Source: Ophioderma brevispina (Eukaryota > Echinodermata > Ophiuroidea > Amphilepidida > Ophiodermatidae). Taken from it: 64,000 nucleotides of DNA. Made by a program: the position numbers and the translations under genes. Below are positions 1 to 11,499 of the stretch, piece by piece (position 1 is the stretch's first letter; every line of letters begins with the position of its first letter). Below the pieces are notes generated by a model, which had not been told where the DNA came from, did not search any database, and was given only the letters and a program-made list of their open reading frames with translations. The stretch spans positions 62,001-126,000 of the forward strand of contig JAMKCH010005384.1 in the NCBI GenBank assembly GCA_023653785.1, written 5' to 3'.

Positions 1-100
1 ACGCAACTTAGTTTCACGTTTTATGCCGTTATCGTCTACAGAGCCCGGACTATGGCTCCTCTCGGACCATAGTCTCCCATTTACAACGGCAATGGTAAGA
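1..100 (-). repeat. Dispersed repeat, inverted partner at 13.68 kb
   Basis: The first ~100 bases are an inverted, diverged copy of 13676-13775. Both share a CACGTTTTATGCCGTT-like stretch and a CCGGACTATG / CATAGTCCGG core that is itself partly palindromic. The copy is cut by the window edge, so its full length is unknown. No coding sequence is seen. Confidence 0.6.
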
Positions 101-1320
101 TACACTACGTGTACAATCTTGGTACATTTCAGTAATTTTCATGAAATTGAGTGGGCATCTCACAGCGGTCAAGCATTGTCTAAGTGGGCAGGAATGTCAC
201 TATTGTTGTGATTTATGATAATCCAGAACACACAAGGTCGGCTCATGTTAAAGGGACATTCGTGATCCACAGCCTCGTTCCCCGACTATGCCAGAAGTGA
301 GTGTGTCTATGTCATATGAACCGTTGACTATAGGATGCGACTTTAAATCTTACTTGCAAATTAAATCTGCTCTTTAAAAAAAATTATAAGTTGTAGTTTT
401 CGATTTATTTGTATGATTATGTTAATTCAGGTTACAATAAGCTAGTTATGTATAGTCTGATTTTTTTTATCGTCAGTTAAACGCATATTGTCGAATGGTG
501 GGAATAAATCTCGGGATTTGGGGATGTGTTAGATGATCAAAAACTTTTTGTATCGAAATTATGTAATTGCATTCAAATGAGCATAGATTGTCGTACTGTC
601 TGAGACACGCTAGAGATTCCTTTGTTTGGAGAACAATCAAGGATGGGGAATAGAGTGTCATTGAAAATCGAGGCAGGGTGTGCCGGAGTGAACCTCTTAA
701 TCTGGACGGGGCTTAGGCCAAGTAAATATTGTAGTTCGTTTAGTGAAAAAACTTTCAATACATTATTATAATATTGGCAGCTTCAAAGAGTTCATACTTT
801 TCTGGAAAAGACGAATAAATGTAAACCAGCGTAAAAGAGGTTTTCTAATATTCCTAGTGACGAAAAATATGAAGGAAAATGCACGCAAGAAAAGAAACGT
901 GTGATATAGAGAAATAATCTGGTAAAACAACAACATATGGAATCAAATTCATGATGGGTTCTAGAAAAATTGGTGGAGGATTCTGATATTTAAGTGGAGA
1001 TTCCTCCTCTTCCAGCAATAATGACAAACCGACTGGAAATTTGGGAGCGTCATTTACTTATTCGTATCATTTCTCTTTTTGATGTGAATGCTTCAGTCTC
1101 TTCCAGTTTGATGGTTTGGATGTATTCGGTGATTTGTCTTTTTTCTTCGTGATGAAAAGAAAAGGGGGACTTTAATAATGGCCTTATCTGATCCGACATT
1201 CGTCTTCTCAATTAGAATTTCATTGGAATTAGTGGGGCAAGCATACACCTCTCAGAACGAATGGATCGTCGACACGCCCATTAACTTTTAATGAACAACT
1301 AAATAAAAAAATCTCTATAA
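101..1320. other. No recognised feature
   Basis: AT-rich sequence with only short reading frames. I see no repeat partner inside the window, no RNA gene and no convincing exon. Confidence 0.5.
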
Positions 1321-1326
1321 TACATA

Positions 1327-1743
1327 TTAAATCTTTACTTTACGAACTTCGTCCTGGTGGATGAGGATATTGTAGCTCTCAGCGATACCTATATAGAAAT
1401 TGCTTCCTGATGTGGTACATCGCATGCTTGATGTACCGCTTGAATTTGACAACTGTTTTTTTAATTCCCGCCGAATATAACTATTTTTACTCATCTTTGG
1501 GTTATAATAAATTACTTCAATATCAATGACAAAACATAATGATTTCGATTTTTGACATGCTATAACACAGTAGTATTTATTTATTTTATTATTATCACTA
1601 AGTACTATATATTCACACTGAGGGATTTCAAAAAGGATTATTTCAATATTAGACAAAATCAATCTTATTAAAGAGACAGGAGATTTCTTTTCTCTCAAAT
1701 AGCATTTAATCGCTATTTTGAACTTGCCTGCTATCGTAATCAT
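1327..1743 (-). CDS. Hypothetical ORF, 138 codons, unrecognised
   Basis: An ATG-initiated frame of 138 codons on the minus strand, long for such AT-rich DNA. The product is rich in Ile, Lys and Ser. It has a hydrophobic first half (SLIRLILSNIEIILFEI), several Cys residues in the middle (YYCVIACQKSKSLC) and a Lys-rich, then Ser/Thr-rich stretch near residues 85-110. I recognise no family motif. It could be one exon of a host gene, a remnant of a mobile element, or chance. A repeat copy containing a perfect palindrome begins just upstream of its start (1755-1895), which makes a transposon-derived origin possible. Nothing in the sequence indicates function. Confidence 0.18.
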   Translation of the reverse strand: MITIAGKFKIAIKCYLREKKSPVSLIRLILSNIEIILFEIPQCEYIVLSDNNKINKYYCVIACQKSKSLCFVIDIEVIYYNPKMSKNSYIRRELKKQLSNSSGTSSMRCTTSGSNFYIGIAESYNILIHQDEVRKVKI

Positions 1744-1754
1744 CCTTATAGAAA

Positions 1755-1895
1755 ACCATGCTTCGATTTTCTGTCGTGCACGACAGAAAATTCTAAACCA
1801 TCATCTTTTTTACATAAAGATGGCGTATTCGGCTTATTCACTTCAGGTGATCTAATACATTAGTAACTATTCCAAATATGCAAAAAAAAAAGGTT
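1755..1895 (+). repeat. Dispersed repeat with perfect 26-bp palindrome
   Basis: Positions 1766-1791 form a perfect palindrome centred on TCGTGCACGA. The following stretch (GGCGTATTCGGCTTATTCAC, then CTTCAGGTGATCTAATACAT) recurs in inverted orientation at 47258-47412, where the palindrome has decayed to CTGTAGTGCACGGCAG. Two copies in opposite orientation mark this as a dispersed repeat family. Confidence 0.65.
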
Positions 1896-1899
1896 CGAA

Positions 1900-4010
1900 A
1901 AAAATAATCACCTAAGACATATATGACCTATATGTGAATAGTTTTCATCTTGTCTACCTGAGAACTAAGTAGTTAAATTTCCAATATATGACCTTGTAGC
2001 AGGGGCGTAACAGGGTTCACTTGTCAGAGGGGGAAAATTCCAGGTTTTGAGGCAGATTTTCCCGGTCGGAGGTGGTTTGTTTCCCAGAAATTCGTTGGGG
2101 TGGATGGGGAAAATTCCCTGGTAATCAGGCAAAACGGGCTGATTTAGCATGATTTTCAAGCTTTTCTTCCCGGTCACAGCTCATTGTGTTGGCAACCTGA
2201 ACCCTGCCTTACGCTGCTGCCTTGAAGCGCAATGTATTGTCCTGTTTATGGTAAGGGGTAACGTGTCTACATCTGGAGAAAAGTAAATGGTTTGGTTTGC
2301 TATTTCAGACAACTTTTTGATACTTTAGCATTTTAGATTATAGTAGTATCGAAAGGATACCTTCATGACCACAACATTAAATTTATCACTACTTTCAGTT
2401 CGCTGACAATATTTACAAGTCGCTCTTTTATCACACACCATTGATATTTCCAAAGATTGGAACGTAATCACCCTATATTATACAATTAATGAATGTTTAT
2501 GAGTGCAATGGTAAGAATATTTCATGAATTGAAAGATTAAATTTTCCATTCAACGAGGCGTTAGACGAGTTGAATGGAGCATTTCATCTCTTAACAAATG
2601 AAAATATTCTTTCCACTCCACGAATTTAAAACATACATTCTTTGTTTTATACAACATCTAAGCAGGTCCTTGTCATTAAGCTCAGAGAGGCATACCCTAT
2701 TGTCCCTGCTTTTCGAATTTGACATGAGAAAATAAACAACCAGCCAGTTACAGAGAACACGACGATAAATTGGCAAAATACATCGAGTTGGGCAGGCACT
2801 CAGACTAGCTTGACTAGCGACGCTAAGTCTTAAAGAGAGTAGGCTAGCCAAGTGGCACCAGGGCCTAGCTCTAGCCCGCCTCGGCCTAGGTGTTGACTTA
2901 CATTTACATCCTCTTACTACTTGCTATATTCACTCCATCAAGGCTGGGAATTCCAAGTATATAACCTGCTGAAAACATATCTTTGCCTGCAGAAACAGAA
3001 ACAATATCGTGCCCCTACTGCCCCATCATCACTGACCCCATTGTTCGTTCACGCAAAGACCGTCTGCGCGAGTTCCGAGACTCGCTGCAGCACCGCAACG
3101 CTTAGATCATAATACTGCATATATGCCCTTTTAAAAAATAACCACGGCGAAGTTCCGTAAAGGGCGTCTATTAGGTGACCTTTGTTTTAAGGCATATGAG
3201 GCCTAGGGAACAAAAATGCACACCGAACGGAACAAAAAATGCAAGGTACGTAAGTATTCATATATCATTTATTTAAATGACACATGACCTATAATCCTCC
3301 AATCAAATTACAGGGATCTACTTAGGTGTTATATAAACACTATTATGAGACAACAGAATCCTAAATACACTAATGAATTTAGCAACACTCGTTCAGCGCA
3401 TAAGTATCCCAGGAAGTGGAGTTAGCTATCAACGACTAGAATAGCTTGTCTACTTTCCACGCAATGGAAGTGAATAAAAAGCTATAGAATGCTTATTAAG
3501 AATGATTTGTATCCCCGCACACCTAAAACATAGTTGAGGGGCAATATCTCTAAAGAGGAACAACTTATACACTATACACAACAATGAACAAAGAACTGCC
3601 TGTAGCGACGAATAGTAATGAATATTCCCCCTGAACAAGGAGCACGGAACCATCACAGAAAGGGGATTCACATGATCATAGGTCAGCCTATGAAAGATGA
3701 AAGAACCCTAGAAATAATGGAATTGAGGTTGAATTATTTATGGACGTATTTCCATATTGCTTTAAGCTTATTTCTATTTTACCATATTTGAAGTTTATGG
3801 AGAGGTTAATCCAGTGTATCATGGTCGATAGGTATATAAGAAAATTACTGTATAGTGTGTGATAACCACCTCAAATGATCTCCTAATACATCAAGTGACC
3901 CTACATAATGTTAGGGTCAGGTCGCCTAAGCTCATCCAAATTGAGCTTTTGATATCAGAAAAAAGTTTATAAGCAAAAGAAATGTTTCCTTACAATAGTA
4001 TGAATAAAAA
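1900..4010. other. No recognised feature
   Basis: Short reading frames only. A G-rich stretch at about 1995-2130 and a mildly GC-richer patch near 2840-3110 have no partner elsewhere in the window. No exon, RNA gene or mobile element could be supported. Confidence 0.45.
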
Positions 4011-4014
4011 GGTC

Positions 4015-5575
4015 ACAAAGTATGTACCCATACCATACCACACATAGTTGTCTATGTACCATTGTGGCTGACATTTTTTATTCTAATATCCAAAACACTG
4101 GAGATATGGACCACATCACACCTCACATATTGTTCTATGGGCCATTGTGACTGATATTTTTGTTTCTAATATTCAAACACTGGAGCTATGGACCACAACA
4201 CACCACACATTTGTTCTATGCAACATTGTGGCTGACATTTTTTATTCTAATATCCAAACGACTAGGGCTATGGACCACACCATACCACTTATAGTGTTCT
4301 AGGGACCGTTGTGACTGACATTTTTGCTTCTAATATCCAAACCACTGGAGCTATGGACCACACCATACCACACATAGTATTCTATGGACCATTGTGGCAG
4401 ACACATTTGCTTCTAATATCCAAAGCACTGGAGCTATAGACAACATCATACCACACATAGTGTTCTATTGACCATTGTGACTGACATTTTTGCTTCAAAT
4501 ATCTAAACCACTGGAGCTATGGACCACACCATACCACACATAGTGTTCTATCGAACATTGTGGCTGACATTTTTGCTTCTTATATCCAAACCACTAGAGC
4601 TATGGACCACACCATACCGCACATAGTGGTCTATGGACCATTGTGACTGACATTTTTGCTTCTAATATCCAAACCACTGATTCAATGGACTACACCATAC
4701 CACACATAGTGTTCTATGGACAGTTGTGCCTGACATTTTTGCTTCTAATATCCAAACCACTGGAGCTATGGACCACACCATACCACACATAGTATTCTAT
4801 GGACCATTGTGGCAGACACATTTGCTTCTAATATCCAAAGCACTGGTTCTATGGACTACACCATACCACACATAGTGTTCTATGGAACATTGTGGCTGAC
4901 ATTTTTGCTTCTTATATCCAAACCACTAGAGCTATGGACCACACCATACAACACATAATGTTCTATGGAACATTGTGGCTGACAGTTTTACTTCTAATAT
5001 CCAAACCACTAGATCTATGGACCACACCATACCACACATAGTGTTCTATGGAACATTGTGGCTGACATTTTTGCTTCTAATATCCAAACCACTAGATCTA
5101 TGGACCACACCATACCACACATAGTGTTCTATGGAACATTGTGGCTGAACATTTTTACTTCAATATCCAAACCACTAGATCTTTGGACCACACCATACCA
5201 CAACATAGTGTTCTATGGAAATCATTGTGGCTGACAGTTTACTTCTAATATCCAAACCACGAGATCTAGGACCACACCATACCAACATGAGTTTCTATGG
5301 AACATTGTGGCTGACATTGTTACTTCTATATCCAACCACTAGATCTATGGACCACACCACCAAACATTAGTGTTCTATGGAAACATTGGGCTGCACATTT
5401 TTTCTTCTAATATCCAAACCACTAGATTATGGACCACACCATACCACAACATGTGTCTATGGAAAATTGTGGCTTGACAGTTTACTTCTAATATCCAAAC
5501 CAATAGATCTATGGACCAAACCATACCACACATAGTGTTCTATGAACCTGGTGTGATTGAATATTGCTTCTTATA
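4015..5575. repeat. 83-bp satellite array, about 18-19 units
   Basis: Head-to-tail units of about 83 bp, recognisable by ACCACACCATACCACACATA, GTTCTATGGACCATTGTGGC, TGACATTTTTGCTTCTAATA and TCCAAACCACTGG. Equivalent sites at 4508 and 4591 give the 83-bp period. Unit variants are grouped. The 5' part carries GGAGCT at the junction and the 3' part carries AGATCT, while a GGCAGACACATTTGC variant recurs about 5 units apart (near 4393 and 4810). From about 5150 the units acquire many one-base gains and losses. No reading frame runs through the array, so it is noncoding satellite DNA. Confidence 0.95.
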
Positions 5576-6596
5576 TCTAATCGCTGGAATAATTTGAGGC
5601 CCAACACCATGGATTTTTTGGGGGGAGCATTACCTATATGTGGAGAAAGAAGCCATGTAAAAATCGGACCACTACGTTAAAACATTTGTTAAATAATTAA
5701 TTGCGCTTGACAAAATCGATGATGGGATCGTCTTTTGTAAATAAACATAGGTAACACAGTTTACCCAATTAAACCCCCAATGAAATTATGGCTAGCGACC
5801 TTCATGACCAATATATTCAACTAGCTGCCCTTATGACGGGATACTGATCGATAATCTATTCTTATCTTCACTTATTGTAGCATAGATATTGGTGCACAGA
5901 CTATAGAGGAAAAGTTAAAGTGTATGACAGGATGTATGTATGATACATCAATTTCGGATTAAGTTGGAGGAAAAATCTCTCAAGTTGACAATATTACTTT
6001 GGAGAAAGATCTATAAGTCTAGCTTCGACCGTTGTTCATCTGATGCCTGTCATTCCTGTCGGATAGCACCAGAACGATATACAAATAAAAAAACGGGCGC
6101 CAACCTATATTTAGATAATATTATATTATGTATTATTTTCATACAATCCTCTGGGAATCGAAGGTCTAGGATCCGAATGTAGCCGAAGCATATTTTTTTC
6201 AGTCTAAAAGATTCTTTTCAAAACAAAACATGAGTAGAATTGTAAAAGGCATATTGAAAAGTTTTCAACATATGCTACGAAAGTGGTTGGACAAATTGGT
6301 GATTCATATAGGTACAGCTAACAAACAACTGGGAATAATTCAACATTATTAAAGCCACTATCAGCGATTTCTTTAAAATGTAAACAAAATCGATCGCGCC
6401 CCTATTTTTTCATCAAAGTCCATTTTTCCCATTCTGTTGTATTGGATATTATTGTAAAACAACACCCCTGTAAGTGGCTAGCCTTCGCCGTATTTGTCAA
6501 GATATGATGATCTTTATGCTAATAAATATCAGGATCCGACTTTTCTTAGGTCTAGTAACAGTCGTAAATGCATCTTCAAGACCACTTTAAAATGCC
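5576..6596. other. No recognised feature
   Basis: AT-rich DNA after the satellite. One 80-codon frame (5940-6182) has no recognisable motif. Nothing else can be supported. Confidence 0.45.
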
Positions 6597-7584
6597 TAAG
6601 GGGGGTCTAGGTTTTTTATCCAATTTTCGATTGCAATTTTCTTGATTTTACCAATAGGTTACATATGCATGTTGTATCAATTGAGCCATGTCGCAGAGTT
6701 GGAAAAAGGGCATTATTTGATCTTGTTGCCATGGTAAATGACACCCCCACACACAAAACAGGGCCTTTGATTGCCCCTCCTCCAAATACGGGAACAAACC
6801 TTAACTGCTTTAATGGTAACGTGCTTTTATCACCATACTTGGCCATAATTAAAAATGTTTGAATTTCATTTTGTAATTATTTGAAAATGAGTAAAAATCA
6901 TGGTTTCATAGCACTTTGTGTGCTGATACTGTGCCAAATTTCACGTTTATAGGATCTTGTTTTTTTAAGTTGTTCGTTCCCGTCGCGTCCGTTTCATAAA
7001 TACCGATTTTCGCATTTGAGATATGAGCGACACGAAACATATTCGAAAATAATGTTAAAATTACGAGAAATATTTTTTTTATGAAAAAGAACAAAACTAA
7101 AAAAAATATTATTTAAAATGTTAATTATTGACATCGTTTGAGTGCATTTGTGCAAATTGGGATGATCTAATCCAAATAATTGTCTTAATTCGTAAAATAT
7201 CATTAGGGTGAGCGATGATAAAGCAATACATACGAAATGTGTCGAAGCTGTTCGAGTGGTTTGATGCATAATGACTTTATTTAATGTTTTAATAAATTTA
7301 TTAGAATAGAAAACTTTGAATATGTGATCATTATAATTAAAAATTATATTGCCTCCAAAATCACAGTGGTGAAGCACTTTCTTCATTACAAATGATACAA
7401 AAATGCATCGAACGTGCGACACTTTCTTGCTTAAATCGAGCATAAAATTTGAACGGAATGTCCTATTTACCTCAAACAAAAAGCAAATGAAATCTGAAAG
7501 TTAACAATTTTCTATCATACTAGAATCTCAATTATGCTAGTAGATTCATTGTTTTCAATTTGAAAACCTAGACCCTCCCCCTTA
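6597..7584. mobile_element. TIR DNA element, ~0.99 kb
   Basis: The left end reads TAAGGGGGGTCTAGGTTTT and the right end is its inverted counterpart (AAAACCTAGACCCTCCCCCT). The A/T-rich subterminal sequences also pair loosely. A TTAA lies at the right junction and CTAA at the left, so a TTAA or TA target duplication is possible but not proven. The interior holds a 161-codon minus-strand frame starting at a TTG codon (6994-7479). It is Phe/Ile-rich and matches no transposase motif I know. I read this as a non-autonomous or decayed cut-and-paste element. Confidence 0.65.
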
Positions 7585-7589
7585 AGTGT

Positions 7590-8515
7590 CTGTTTTTCCT
7601 GAATAGACTGCGAAAGTCGACTGCAAAATGACATATAAACAGGCTAGGTTACTAAGAGTTATAAGAACCAATGAAAATTTTCACCTACACCGTCCCTGAA
7701 ATGTCAACATTAACATATATTTCATATGGCATGTATTTGATATTCACTGCAAGTTGAGCGCGATCGTAATGTACACATAATAATAATGATAAATTACAAA
7801 AAGATACACCATTGACAAGTGCTAGAAAATGAACCGACGAGGCTGCGATGTTTGTGTGCGCTGCAGGTGATAGGTTTTGAGAACATAATCGATTAACTAC
7901 TTGGGGTTTATGAAACCTATCGTGCACTCAACTAATTTCTGTAACAATGTGACTCATGTACATAAATGCTTGTGCCATAGTGAATAGTCAGTTCTGTAAC
8001 TTCTGCAACACTATTACACGCAGTAAAATTGGAGTGGTAGTTGCTGCTTGCGAGAAATTATGCCTACTATAAGCAAACTCACAGACTGGAACTATTTGAA
8101 AAGTCACGCCATCAAAGGCTTTATTGAAATTAGTTGAATCTCACAGAAAATGGCATGATAATAAAACTCCTATTCTTCTAGGTTTTGGTCCTCTTTGTTA
8201 GAACAAATACCAAATCAACTGCATTGATATAATAATAATATTATAACGTGTGTTATTCTGAAAAATACGATGAGCATGTAATAGTGGGTTTACCCAACAC
8301 TAGCCAAGTCATGTGTATCGGCCGTGTTAAAAATCAGCATTTGATTATAATCCATCGCTTGCCAGGAATCCCCTGACGCACTTTTGAAACCAAAATTGGG
8401 TAATCACACTTATGTGAAACATTAGATAGCACGGATGATGAAAAACCAGCCAATCGCGGTTCACCTATCATAGAAACGTGTTATATTTAGATATTAATTT
8501 CAGAATGCTTTAAAA
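7590..8515. other. No recognised feature
   Basis: AT-rich sequence without a repeat partner or credible exon. Confidence 0.45.
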
Positions 8516-8518
8516 GCC

Positions 8519-8845
8519 GTGAGGAGATAGAGTAAAGGGGTGAACTTGTGTGGTATTTGCCAGAAAATTACTAGCTTCTGCTCTGAATTCTTGTCGCTCC
8601 GACTATAATACAGGTGTTTTTGAAGCCATAGACCATCGGCTCACAATACTCACAACCTGCAGGCCTGACTGCAACCAATATTTGTGAGGAGATAGAGTTC
8701 CAAAGTAAAGAGGTGAAATTGTGTGGTATTTGCCAGAAAATTACTGCTCTGAATTCTTTTCGCTTTGACTATATACGGGTGTTTTTGAACCCATAGACCA
8801 TCGGCTAACAATACCCACAACCTGACAGCAACCGATATTTGTACG
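8519..8845 (+). repeat. Tandem duplication, 165-bp unit x2
   Basis: Two adjacent units begin with GTGAGGAGATAGAG at 8519 and 8684. Both contain GTGTGGTATTTGCCAGAAAA, CTGCTCTGAATTC and CATAGACCATCGGCT. The second unit lacks a few bases and differs by scattered substitutions. Noncoding. Confidence 0.85.
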
Positions 8846-8849
8846 GATA

Positions 8850-9840
8850 TTGTGTTGTTTCCTCCACATTCTTCGAGGCAATGAAAAAAAAAACAGATTG
8901 TGTTTTGCTGAAGTTAAATTATGGTGAAGATCATAGTAGTTCAAATTATGTACTCATTTATGTAATGGAACATTCACAAACTAAAGAAATATAAATACAA
9001 TCTTTACCTTAGGAGATGTAAAAGACGATAGTCTTTTAAAGATTTAAGTAAGAACGTCTTGGCCACCCCGTAGTTAGTTATTCGAATACAGCATTTTAAA
9101 ATTGGCATATCTCTCCACCGAATATTGCTGAATGCTGTTGACATCTCAAAAATGAAGCCAATAATAAAAGCCAATTGGATAAAACTGTATTTGATTAGAG
9201 GTGAATTCAATTCAAGATCACCGACAAAATTGCGATTCCCATAACGCCGTAACATGATTATCACGATATGATACGGCAGTAGATAGCAATGATGGATGAT
9301 GATACATCGTCTCTCGCACAAGGAGTAATTCTTCATGCAATCCCAAGAGAGTACACGAATTAACGCACAGGGCATTAAAGGAACTTTGCGTGAGAGATAT
9401 GCAACAATTGAAAATTGAAGTAATCAGAACGACATAGAATTAAGCATCTTTTAATTTGGATTACGATAAGATTCTGTTGGAGGTTACACATAAATTATCT
9501 AAGCACGTCACCTTCATAAAATGTAGGTCACCAATAGCTCAGTCAAAATTCATGTATGAATCTTTCATGCGCCTTTACTCGTCGTTAAGATAGTTTCTCG
9601 GAATTTTGTCAAATTACCTAACAATAACGAATTTCGAGATCCATAGCCTCGTCACAAGATTTACCTGAAATAATGAGATTTTATTTCCATCTGAATTTGC
9701 GTAAATATTCGATCTTCTTTGCAAGAATACAAATATTTATCAACCATCATGATTGAGAATCACCGTAAATCAGTGTTTAAAAACGTGGTGCAAAGTAGCG
9801 CCTAGGTATTAAACTTGTCAAATCTCTAAACACTTGGAGT
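8850..9840. other. No recognised feature; one ATG-initiated 123-codon frame
   Basis: The minus-strand frame 9004-9375 starts with ATG and encodes 123 residues, with a hydrophobic stretch (SFIQLAFIIGFIF) near residue 65-77. It has no recognisable domain and no supporting repeat or splice context, so I do not call it a gene. The rest is plain AT-rich DNA. Confidence 0.3.
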
Positions 9841-9845
9841 CAAAT

Positions 9846-9920
9846 TTCTAAACATGTTTAGATTTTTAAAATGTTTAGATATGACATGTTTAGGTATTGA
9901 ACATGTTTAGATATTTCGAA
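9846..9920. repeat. Short clustered repeats of ACATGTTTAGATAT
   Basis: Within about 75 bases there are four close matches to CATGTTTAG(A/G)(T/A)AT at roughly 20-25 bp spacing, one of them in the perfect palindrome TCTAAACATGTTTAGA. The cluster may be a micro-satellite seed or a protein-binding array. Function is unknown. Confidence 0.55.
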
Positions 9921-10074
9921 AACGGTGTCGATAGTGTTTACAAAGGTATTTAACTTCTAATCACTGTTGCTTTGGTGTATTTACTGGGATTGAATATATC
10001 TATGAGGTATTTGTTGAATCATAAATAAAGCAATAACGAATGCATCTTTAACTCGTCCCGCATGAATAGTTTAC

Positions 10075-10805
10075 ACGAAATGCAGTTTCTTATAATATGG
10101 TTAATGGGAAATCTAGTTCTTTGGCCAAAGTACCTCAGATTCCATGCGACTACAGTAAATTGTGTAATCTCAGTCACTTTTGATAAATACATGTATGTAT
10201 GGCAATTGTTCCCATTCGCAAAAGCACCCGTGGCAAAATTTGTTCAGCCGTATATGAAGCTCACATGAAAGCGTGAACTGCATTAATGCAATGAACTTCA
10301 AAAATGTTCTTTTGAAGGCATATAAAATGCGATGTAATATTTATTTATCTAAGTCGTCTACGACATTGCAGTTTTGCGGTCTTATTTTTTTATAAATCGT
10401 AAAGTTATGTATGTATGTTTACACCTTTGAATCATACAAATCCAGAAATGAACCTTTAACTCATACTTTCTGATTAGCCTACGCGCACGTTGTCCATGTG
10501 TGAAATGGTCTATGTGAAATCTAGTGCTTTGGCTTTGGCCACAGTACCTCACATTTTAATGCGATTACAGAAATGGGGTCGCGCCAACCATGGGAGGTGT
10601 ATGTAGACCTAACCTCTGATAAGCACTTGTATGTGTGGCAATTTTACCATTAGTAAATGACAGAGCTCCCATTCATAATGCAGCCCCTGTGGCAAAATTT
10701 GTCCAGCCGTATGTATAGCGCAAATGAAAGCGTGAACTGCATTAATGGAATGAACACCAAATGTTCTTTTAAAGCTATATAAAAGAAGATTTAATATTGT
10801 ATGAA
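10075..10805 (+). repeat. Tandem duplication of a ~300-bp repeat
   Basis: Unit 1 (about 10090-10345) and unit 2 (about 10505-10800) share GTGAAATCTAGT-like, GGCAAAATTTGT(C/T)CAGCCGT and AAAGCGTGAACTGCATTAAT blocks. Each ends in a TATAAAA-like motif (GGCATATAAAATG, GCTATATAAAAG). The second unit has about 60 extra bases in its middle. The GCGTGAACTGCATT core recurs at 27501, 34387 and 61702, so this belongs to a wider dispersed family. Confidence 0.75.
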
Positions 10806-11495
10806 ACTGCTTTCGATGAATTTTATAGTCTCCACTTTATCAATCATTAAATTGTCCTATTTTTGGTGCTAGCTATTCATTGGCGTGCACAGACAAGTTC
10901 AGAATCATTTGCAATAGAAAAAACAAGTCCAAACAAAAAATATTTGACCAGTTCCCACAGAACCAGGAACATTGCTGGGTTCACTTTTGTATAGAACTTA
11001 AAAGCAAATTTTCTGGAAATGGTTATATAGTAGATTTCAAAATTAATAAGACATCATTAATGTTTTAGGTCTGTCCATTCACTGTGAGAGGTAAGAAGAT
11101 TTATTTTAATGGCCTAGGTAAAACGTTTATGGTATCATATCAATTTACAGTGATATAGCTAGTAGATAAATGTTGATCTGAAAAATAGCCGCCATTTTGC
11201 ATTTCAAGGTCAAGACTAACATTTGAACTATAAAAAGTTGCAGAATTGAATCTGTCATGTACGAAAACATAATTAGACACTTACAGCTTTAAAATCGGTT
11301 TGTATTAACAATTTTACCTTGACTGAAAGTGCATTGACCTTTGGACATTTTTTACCATAGCGTCCTCATTTTAAGTCGGATCTATAACAAACTATACATT
11401 TTTAGATTCCGTATGATAAGGCGAGTAATTTGACATGCATATTAATTCAATTGCGACAGTTTTCAATTTTTACCACCGTGTTAACTTTGTTTGCC
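10806..11495. other. No recognised feature
   Basis: AT-rich with a 62-codon frame (10880-11068) that has no motif. Nothing further can be supported. Confidence 0.45.
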
Positions 11496-11499
11496 CCTT

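Noticed and set aside
4015..5575. CRISPR-like spaced repeats
   Set aside because: Units are contiguous 83-bp tandem repeats with no unique spacers, in a eukaryotic-type context.
6994..7479. 161-codon minus-strand ORF
   Set aside because: Starts at TTG, lies inside a TIR element, matches no transposase motif and has a biased AT-rich composition.
9004..9375. ATG-started 123-codon minus-strand ORF as a gene
   Set aside because: No family motif, repeat support or splice context. Length alone is not enough.
10782..10790. TATATAAAA as a gene promoter
   Set aside because: It lies in a duplicated repeat unit, and no exon or ORF with motifs follows.
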